A DNA stretch of 8,204 nt from CAYUYH01 sp964449175 (GTDB taxonomy: Bacteria; Planctomycetota; Phycisphaerae; SM23-33), in assembly GCA_964449175.1 (NCBI GenBank), contig CAYUYH010000130.1, positions 1 to 8,204 on the forward strand, written 5' to 3'. Below, in pieces: positions 1 through 4,518 of the stretch. The position numbers and the translations under genes were made by a program. The first letter of the stretch is position 1. The number at the start of each line of letters is the position of its first letter. The notes under the pieces are model-generated. The model had not been told where the DNA came from, made no database searches, and was given only the letters and a program-made list of their open reading frames with translations.

Positions 1-557
1 GTGCAGGTGTCGTGCGTGTACAGCGCCTCGGTGTCGCGCCCGGCCTCCATGACGCTGGTGGCGGTGAACTTGGCCACCGAGCCGTACCCGGGGCAGTGGT
101 CCGTGCAGGCCAGGTCGTTGTCGATGGTCTTGGGCACTCCCATGGCGACCATCTCGTAGTCGATCTCGCGGGCCAGGCGGGCCAGCTTGTCGGCTGTGTC
201 CATCGAGTCGTTGCCGCCGATGTAGAAGAAGCAGCGGATGTCGTGGGCCTTGAAGACCTCCAGTATCCGCCCGTAGTCGGCGCGGTCCTTTTCCAGGTCC
301 TTGAGCTTGTGGCGGCAGCTCCCCAGGGCGGCGCTGGGGGTCATCTTCAGCAGTTCCAGCTCTTCCGGCGTCTCCTTGGCAAGGTCGAACATCTCCTCGT
401 TGAGCACGCCCAGTATCCCGTTCAGCGAACCGTATACGCTTGTGAAAACGCTCTCGTTGGCCAGTGCGGTCTGGATGACGCCGGCTGCACTGGCGTTGAT
501 CGCGGCGGTCGGACCGCCCGACTGAGCGACGACGGCTTTGCCCTTCAACTTGGCCAT
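1..557 (-). CDS. pfp: Diphosphate-dependent 6-phosphofructokinase, N-terminal part (runs off left edge)
   Basis: Cytoplasmic glycolytic enzyme expected to phosphorylate fructose 6-phosphate to fructose 1,6-bisphosphate using diphosphate, a reversible reaction. I translated 185 residues from the ATG at 557-555; the frame is open to the window edge, and the family is usually about 400 residues, so over half is missing. Seen: an N-terminal nucleotide/phosphate loop SGGPTAAINAS (residues 13-23), IGGNDSMDTA (113-122) and PKTIDND (142-148). In ATP-dependent enzymes the corresponding motifs are GGDGS and PGTIDND. Asp117 and Lys143 at the two Gly positions are the accepted signature of the PPi-dependent class, so the phosphoryl donor is a family-based prediction. 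The start is supported by GGAG at 564-567, six bases upstream, and by a promoter at 611-638. It lies 124 bp downstream of the sensor kinase on the same strand and probably has its own promoter. Confidence 0.93.
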   Translation of the reverse strand, partial: MAKLKGKAVVAQSGGPTAAINASAAGVIQTALANESVFTSVYGSLNGILGVLNEEMFDLAKETPEELELLKMTPSAALGSCRHKLKDLEKDRADYGRILEVFKAHDIRCFFYIGGNDSMDTADKLARLAREIDYEMVAMGVPKTIDNDLACTDHCPGYGSVAKFTATSVMEAGRDTEALYTHDTC

Positions 558-559
558 GT

Positions 560-567
560 TCCTCTCC
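560..567 (-). promoter_or_regulatory. Ribosome binding site of the phosphofructokinase gene
   Basis: On the minus strand the bases read GGAGAGGA, with GGAG six bases from the ATG at 557-555. This fixes the start codon. The protease gene at 4519 has the same arrangement. Confidence 0.75.
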
Positions 568-610
568 GCGAGTCCTTCCCGGGATGGATCCTGACAGGAC
601 TACGGCGCCA

Positions 611-638
611 ATTATATGTGCGGCGGGGGCTTTGGCAA
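611..638 (-). promoter_or_regulatory. Sigma70-type promoter of the phosphofructokinase gene
   Basis: On the minus strand a -35 box TTGCCA (633-638) is followed by a 16-base spacer and a perfect -10 box TATAAT (611-616). The AT-rich -10 stands out in very GC-rich surroundings. The predicted transcription start is near 604, giving a leader of roughly 47 bases. The promoter lies wholly in the 124-bp gap after the kinase stop codon, so the gene need not depend on kinase read-through. This is a sequence match only. Confidence 0.65.
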
Positions 639-649
639 TGGTCTCTGCG

Positions 650-674
650 CCGCCGGGCGGGACTGCCGCGGCGG
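650..674 (-). terminator. GC-rich inverted repeat after the kinase stop (weak terminator candidate)
   Basis: A six-base inverted repeat (ccgccg at 650-655, cggcgg at 669-674) with a 13-base loop lies just past the kinase stop at 682-684. No T-tract follows on the minus strand, so it is not a classical intrinsic terminator. In such GC-rich DNA a six-base stem can occur by chance. Confidence 0.2.
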
Positions 675-681
675 GGGCGGA

Positions 682-3495
682 CTATCGCCGGAGGTGCCGC
701 GCGACGGCCGCCAGGAGGTCGGCTGTCTCGAAGGGTTTGTTCAGAGTCCCGGCCACGCCCTCCCTGGCCAGGGCCTGCAACGTGTCCGACGTGCCATATC
801 CCGAGAGGACTAGCACGGGTACGTTTGGACAAAGGCCCTTGAGCTTGCCGAGTACCTCGATGCCGCTCATCCCGGGCATGACCATGTCGAGTATGACCAA
901 GTCAGTCCCATCGGGGTGCTCGGCGATGTGACGGAGGGCCCGGCCGCCGTCATGGCATGCGTGGACGGCATGGCCTGCCGATTTCAGGATGCGTGTGACC
1001 AAGTCTCGCACGCCCTTTTCATCTTCGACCACTACGATGCGGGCCCTTCGTCGGCGTGTCGCTGTGGCCGCCGGCGCGGGTTCCGGCGGGTCGGGTTCGT
1101 CCGCCCCAATCTCCCGCGACACAGGCAGGTACATGGTGAAGGCCGAACCCTTGCCGACCTCGCTGGCCACCTCGAGCCCGGCGTTGTGCTGCTTCACGCA
1201 TCCATAGACGCTGGACAGGCCCAGGCCGGTTCCCTTGCCCAGCTCCTTGGTCGTGAAGAACGGGTCGAACACCCTCGAAAGGACGGCCTTGTCCATGCCG
1301 ACTCCCGTGTCGCTGACGCGGACGGCAACGTACTCGCCGGGCTGAACGGCGACGCCGTGGTCGAAGGACTCCGGTTTGTCGAAGCGCGTCTTGCCCGTGG
1401 CGAACGTCAAGACTCCGCCGGCCGGCATTGCGTCGCGGGCGTTGATGGCCAGGTTGAACAGTGCGTTCTGAAGCTGGTTGGCGTCTCCCAGGACCGGACA
1501 GGGCTCGGCGCTGATGTCCTGGCGAATCTCTATTCGCTTGCCGATGCTGCGCGACAGCACCTCGGCGGTCTGCTTGACGATACTGTTGACGTCCAAGCCC
1601 GTGGGATGCAGCGGCGTCTTGCGGGCAAAGGTCAGCAGTTCCTCGGCCAGGCGGGCAGCCCTGCCGCCGGCGTCGGTGATCTGCTCCACCAGCTCAAGGT
1701 GGGGGCTGTCGGCAAGGGCCATGCCGAGGAGCTGAGCGTTGCCAAGAACCACCGTCAGCATGTTGTTGAAGTCGTGCGCAACTCCGCCGGCCAATTGCCC
1801 GATGGCCTCCATCTTCTGTGCCTGGCGGAGCTCCTCCTCCAGCCGCCGCTGCTCGGTGATGTCCGCGCCGATGGCCGCCGAGCCGATCACCTTGCCGCTG
1901 CTATCCCGCAGGAGGGTGTTGTTCCAGAAGATCAGCCTTTGCTCGCCGCTGCGCGTCACGATGGGGTTCTCGTGGTGCTCCGGCGCGGTTGTGCCGTCTA
2001 TGGATTTGTGGAAGAACGTCAGGACCTCCTCGCGGACCTCAGCCGGCAGGAACAGCTCGAACCAGGACTTGCCCATCACCTCCTCCCTGCGCCAGCCCGT
2101 GAGCTTCAGGAGGTAGTCGTTGCAGAAGGTGATGTTGCCGTTGATGTCGAGCATCACGGCGACAAGGTCGACCGTTTCCAGCATCTCCCGCAGCCTTCGC
2201 TCCGACTCGCGGAGAGCCCTCATGGCCGCCGCCGCGCCCTCCGCCGCGCGCCTGCGTTCGGTGATGTCCACGCCGATGCTGGCCGTGCCGGTCACGTTGC
2301 CCTCAGTGTCTCGCAGGAGCGTGCTGTTCCAGGATATCAGCCTCCGATCCCCGTCGCGCGTCACGATGTAGTTCTCGTTGTGGGCCGGGACCGTGCCGCT
2401 CGCCATGGACTGACGAAAGATCGCGACCGAATCCTGGCGAACCTCCTGGGGCAAGAACAGGTCAAGCCCGTATCTGCCGAGCACCTCCTCTCTCCGCCAG
2501 CCGGTGAGTCCCAGCAGGTAGTCGTTGCAGAAAGTGACACGCCCGTCGAGGTCTATGATGATGGCGACCAGGTTCACGTTCTCCAGCATCTCCCGCAGCC
2601 TGCGATCCGACTCGCGGAGCGCGATCACCGCCGCGGCTGCCTTCTCCTCTGTCCGCTTGCGTTCGGTGATGTCCTGGATGATGCCTGTCATGCGAATGGC
2701 CCGGCCATGCTGGTCGTAGCCGAACGACCCCCTGGCGGCTATCCAGTGCGCGCTGCCGTCAGGCCAGACCACGCGGTACTCGTGTGCGTATGTCTTGCCT
2801 TGATCGCGCGCCTCGGCGAGCGCATGGCTCACCCCTTTACGGTCCTCGGGATGCACGTATTGCTCGAACGTCTCGTATCGCCCGTCGAACTGGTCGTCTC
2901 CCAGGCCGAATAGCGCCGCGTGATATCCGAACCAGATGATCCGCCCGGTTTCCAGGTCCCAGTCCCACCCGCCGAGCCTGGCGGCGTCCATGGCCGTGTT
3001 CAGACGCTCATCGCTGCGCCGCAGGTCCTCCTCCGTGCCCTTGCGGGCAGTTATGTCCTGCATGACGCAATGCGTGCGCAGGAACTTGCCCCGCGCATCC
3101 CGGCCTATCCGCCCGGTGAAGGCCGCCGTGATGACCCTGCCGTCTTTGCGAACCATCTCGAACTCAAGGTCGCGGACCGCCCCGTCGCGCTTGAAGCAGC
3201 GAAAGCGATGGCGGAATGCCTCCTGGTAGTGCGGCGTAAGGAACTCGCCAAACCACCGTCCGACGACCTCCGGGCGGTCATAGCCCATCGTCTCCAGCCA
3301 TGACTGGTTGACCACCAGGATGCGGCCGTCTTCGTCCAGTGACTGATAGGCCAGCGGCGCCTCCTCGAACAGCAGGTGGTACCATTCGAGGTTGTCCAGT
3401 TGCCTGGACTGGGCGGAGCGGGACTCGGCAACCTGCGGATCGGCCGTTTCCCCCCCGCGCTTCGGCCCGCCGTCCCTGTCCGGAGTTCGGGACAT
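682..3495 (-). CDS. Four-PAS hybrid sensor histidine kinase with C-terminal receiver domain
   Basis: A 937-residue soluble hybrid kinase with no signal peptide or membrane segment, so it probably senses a cytoplasmic signal and passes phosphate from His to its own receiver. Domains in order: PAS1 about 35-150; PAS2 about 165-278 (PAS_3-like); PAS3 about 296-413; PAS4 about 431-548, each ending in a (Q/V/A)DIT motif; HisKA with phosphoacceptor His574 in GGVAHDFNN; HATPase with N box NLAINARDAM (681-690), DTGVGM (729-734), FDPFFTTK (743-750) and GKGTGLGL (753-760); a Pro/Ala/Arg-rich linker about 795-817; and a receiver with acidic pair Glu824/Asp825, phosphoacceptor Asp870, Ser898 and Lys920. 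All catalytic residues are present. There is no DNA-binding output domain, so a separate Hpt protein or response regulator is likely, but none is encoded here. The ATG at 3495 is the only Met before residue 70; its ribosome binding site is weak (AGG, ten bases away). The PAS ligand cannot be read from sequence. Confidence 0.95.
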   Translation of the reverse strand: MSRTPDRDGGPKRGGETADPQVAESRSAQSRQLDNLEWYHLLFEEAPLAYQSLDEDGRILVVNQSWLETMGYDRPEVVGRWFGEFLTPHYQEAFRHRFRCFKRDGAVRDLEFEMVRKDGRVITAAFTGRIGRDARGKFLRTHCVMQDITARKGTEEDLRRSDERLNTAMDAARLGGWDWDLETGRIIWFGYHAALFGLGDDQFDGRYETFEQYVHPEDRKGVSHALAEARDQGKTYAHEYRVVWPDGSAHWIAARGSFGYDQHGRAIRMTGIIQDITERKRTEEKAAAAVIALRESDRRLREMLENVNLVAIIIDLDGRVTFCNDYLLGLTGWRREEVLGRYGLDLFLPQEVRQDSVAIFRQSMASGTVPAHNENYIVTRDGDRRLISWNSTLLRDTEGNVTGTASIGVDITERRRAAEGAAAAMRALRESERRLREMLETVDLVAVMLDINGNITFCNDYLLKLTGWRREEVMGKSWFELFLPAEVREEVLTFFHKSIDGTTAPEHHENPIVTRSGEQRLIFWNNTLLRDSSGKVIGSAAIGADITEQRRLEEELRQAQKMEAIGQLAGGVAHDFNNMLTVVLGNAQLLGMALADSPHLELVEQITDAGGRAARLAEELLTFARKTPLHPTGLDVNSIVKQTAEVLSRSIGKRIEIRQDISAEPCPVLGDANQLQNALFNLAINARDAMPAGGVLTFATGKTRFDKPESFDHGVAVQPGEYVAVRVSDTGVGMDKAVLSRVFDPFFTTKELGKGTGLGLSSVYGCVKQHNAGLEVASEVGKGSAFTMYLPVSREIGADEPDPPEPAPAATATRRRRARIVVVEDEKGVRDLVTRILKSAGHAVHACHDGGRALRHIAEHPDGTDLVILDMVMPGMSGIEVLGKLKGLCPNVPVLVLSGYGTSDTLQALAREGVAGTLNKPFETADLLAAVARHLRR
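1855..2664 (-). repeat. Tandem duplication of a PAS module (two 405-bp units)
   Basis: Kinase residues 278-412 and 413-547 align with a constant offset of 135 residues and no gaps. By my hand count about 82 of 131 aligned residues are identical. Shared blocks include ALRES, RRLREMLE, TFCNDYLL, LTGWRREEV, IVTR, TLLRD and DITE. The DNA also matches at exactly 405 bp spacing: a 20-base stretch beginning at 2177 recurs at 2582, and the stretch around 2112-2128 recurs around 2517-2533. PAS1 and PAS2 do not share these blocks. Confidence 0.9.
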
Positions 3496-3620
3496 GATGA
3501 TGTCGCCTGCTCGTAAGAGATGCGCTTGGCCGGGAACTCCCCTGATTCGCCCCAGCCACTACCCAGTCATTATACGCAGCCTGTACTCGGCGGGCCAGCA
3601 CTATTGCGGGCCTGGAGGAG
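3496..3620. other. Intergenic region between glycosylase and kinase
   Basis: This 125-bp stretch contains the kinase -10 box (3569-3574) and leader. No strong hairpin with a T-tract follows the glycosylase stop at 3621, so read-through from the glycosylase into the kinase is possible. Confidence 0.6.
3569..3597 (-). promoter_or_regulatory. Probable promoter of the sensor kinase gene
   Basis: On the minus strand there is a perfect -10 TATAAT (3569-3574). The best -35 at 17-base spacing is only TGGCCC (3592-3597), matching the consensus at three of six positions. The predicted leader to the ATG at 3495 is about 66 bases. The good -10 with a poor -35 may indicate activator dependence, but this is inference. 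Confidence 0.45.
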
Positions 3621-4298
3621 CTACCACCCCTCTTGCCCGGGCTGTGTGTCGTGCGGGAAGCTCTCCAGCGGGCAGCCCTTGCAGCGCGCGGTCGGCCGGC
3701 AGTACTGCTTGCCCACGGCCACGAGCTGGGCGTGGTAGTCGTTCCACAGCTCGACGTCCTCCGGCAGCGACGCCTCCATCAGCTCCTTGACGGCCTCGTA
3801 GTCGTCCTCCGGCGAGATCAGCCCGTGGCGCAGCAGGACGCGGCAGGTGTACGCGTCGACCACGAAGCACGGCTGGCAGGCGGCGTAGAGGATTATGCTG
3901 TCGGCGGTCTCTCGGCCTATGCCGTTGATGCCCAACAGCTCGGCGCGCAGCTCGGCGGTCGGGCGGTCCAGGAAGGCTGCGATGTCGTCGGCGTCGCGGG
4001 CGTGGACGGCGGCGATGAAGTTCTTCAGGCGATTGGCCTTGATGTTGTAGTAGCCCGCCGGGCGGATCAGCTCGGCCAGGTCCGCAACGGGTAGGGAGTG
4101 GAGACCGCCCACGGACAGGCAGCCGGCGGCCTTGAGGTTGGCGATCGCCTTGGCCACGTTGGCCCAGTTGGTGTTCTGCGTCAGGATCGCCCCGACGCAT
4201 ATCTCCAGCGGCCCGTCGCCAGGCCACCATCCCTGCGGGCCGAAGCGATCCCGCATCGCCTCGTAGAACTCCACTAGCCTCCGCGCCGTAGTAGTCAT
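3621..4298 (-). CDS. HhH-GPD endonuclease III-family DNA glycosylase
   Basis: A base-excision repair enzyme expected to flip a damaged or mismatched base from duplex DNA and cut its N-glycosidic bond. Numbered from the ATG at 4298 (225 residues): GAILTQNTNW (36-45), RPAGYYNIKANR (79-90), the helix-hairpin-helix INGIGRETA (124-132) and catalytic Asp148 in FVVDAYTCR. Residue 130, 18 before the Asp, is Glu where E. coli Nth has its AP-lyase Lys120, so a monofunctional glycosylase is likely. The pattern recalls the endonuclease III-like 3-methyladenine glycosylases (MagIII type), but the substrate is not certain. The C-terminus has Cys200, Cys206 and Cys209 and no fourth Cys, so the iron-sulfur site is incomplete. 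An in-frame GTG at 4316 would add six residues. I prefer the ATG because the promoter at 4337-4365 would leave that GTG a leader of only about 14 bases; GGGAG lies 11 bases before the ATG. Confidence 0.92.
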   Translation of the reverse strand: MTTTARRLVEFYEAMRDRFGPQGWWPGDGPLEICVGAILTQNTNWANVAKAIANLKAAGCLSVGGLHSLPVADLAELIRPAGYYNIKANRLKNFIAAVHARDADDIAAFLDRPTAELRAELLGINGIGRETADSIILYAACQPCFVVDAYTCRVLLRHGLISPEDDYEAVKELMEASLPEDVELWNDYHAQLVAVGKQYCRPTARCKGCPLESFPHDTQPGQEGW

Positions 4299-4336
4299 AT
4301 CCTGTGTAGCTCCCACCGATTGCCACCGCCGGCTAG

Positions 4337-4365
4337 AGCATATGTCGCCGCCGCGGGCCTGTAAA
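4337..4365 (-). promoter_or_regulatory. Sigma70-type promoter of the glycosylase gene
   Basis: On the minus strand, -35 TTTACA (4360-4365, five of six consensus bases), a 17-base spacer and -10 TATGCT (4337-4342, four of six). The predicted transcription start is near 4330, about 32 bases before the ATG at 4298. This spacing is part of the reason for preferring that start over the GTG at 4316. Confidence 0.6.
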
Positions 4366-4402
4366 GCAGCCGGGCGCGCGGGGCAGCCGGCGGCGCGGAC
4401 GT

Positions 4403-4439
4403 GGTGCTCGCGATGGATGTTTTGCCTCTCGCGAGCGCC
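4403..4439. promoter_or_regulatory. Inverted repeat over the protease promoter -35 region (candidate operator)
   Basis: Perfect 8-base arms GCTCGCGA (4406-4413) and TCGCGAGC (4429-4436) are separated by 15 bases. Extending outward gives 10 of 11 complementary positions (4403-4413 with 4429-4439). Arm centres are 23 bp apart, about two helical turns, as expected for a dimeric regulator. The right arm covers the -35 position of the TATAAT at 4451-4456. The binding protein is unknown, and an RNA hairpin role is unlikely because the repeat sits upstream of the predicted transcript. Confidence 0.45.
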
Positions 4440-4446
4440 GGGAGTT

Positions 4447-4456
4447 CACATATAAT
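4447..4456 (+). promoter_or_regulatory. -10 box of the S41 protease promoter
   Basis: A perfect TATAAT at 4451-4456 inside CACATATAAT, the same ten bases found at the phosphofructokinase -10 on the other strand. No -35 is recognisable at 16-18 bp; the nearest candidate, TTGCCT at 4422-4427, is 23 bp away, which is too far. The predicted leader to the GTG at 4519 is about 56 bases. Confidence 0.5.
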
Positions 4457-4508
4457 GCTGCCGGTGGCTCGCGGCCGACCGGCGGCGGGCCGATTCGAGT
4501 CCAACTCC

Positions 4509-4517
4509 GGAGAGAGG
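4509..4517 (+). promoter_or_regulatory. Ribosome binding site fixing the GTG start of the protease
   Basis: GGAGAGAGG precedes the GTG at 4519-4521, with its GGAG core six bases away. This favours the GTG over the in-frame ATG at 4549, which would remove the positively charged start of the signal peptide. Confidence 0.7.
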
Positions 4518-4518
4518 C

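Larger units (their letters stand above)
4299..4518. other. Divergent intergenic regulatory region
   Basis: A 220-bp region between the diverging glycosylase and protease genes. It holds a minus-strand promoter (4337-4365), an inverted repeat (4403-4439), a plus-strand -10 box (4451-4456) and the protease ribosome binding site (4509-4517). Open frames crossing it are extensions of shadow frames from the neighbouring genes; I see no credible small gene. Confidence 0.7.

Noticed and set aside
916..2913. A 665-residue open frame on the plus strand opposite the kinase gene
   Set aside because: Its translation has no recognisable domains and is the mirror frame of a confidently assigned kinase. 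GC-rich codon bias keeps the antisense frame open by removing stop codons.
3621..3700. A frameshift near the glycosylase C-terminus hiding a fourth iron-sulfur Cys
   Set aside because: I read the terminal codons directly after Cys209 and saw no Cys codon in frame or obvious shifted match. The missing Cys stands as observed, though homologue comparison would settle it.
1..4298. A single operon of glycosylase, kinase and phosphofructokinase
   Set aside because: Gaps of about 125 bp and a separate promoter-like sequence before each gene argue against one tight operon. Read-through remains possible, but shared function is not supported.
3601..4326. A 241-residue minus-strand frame overlapping the glycosylase
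   Set aside because: It is rich in Arg, Gly and Pro with no motifs, while the overlapping frame shows a complete HhH-GPD domain with its catalytic Asp.
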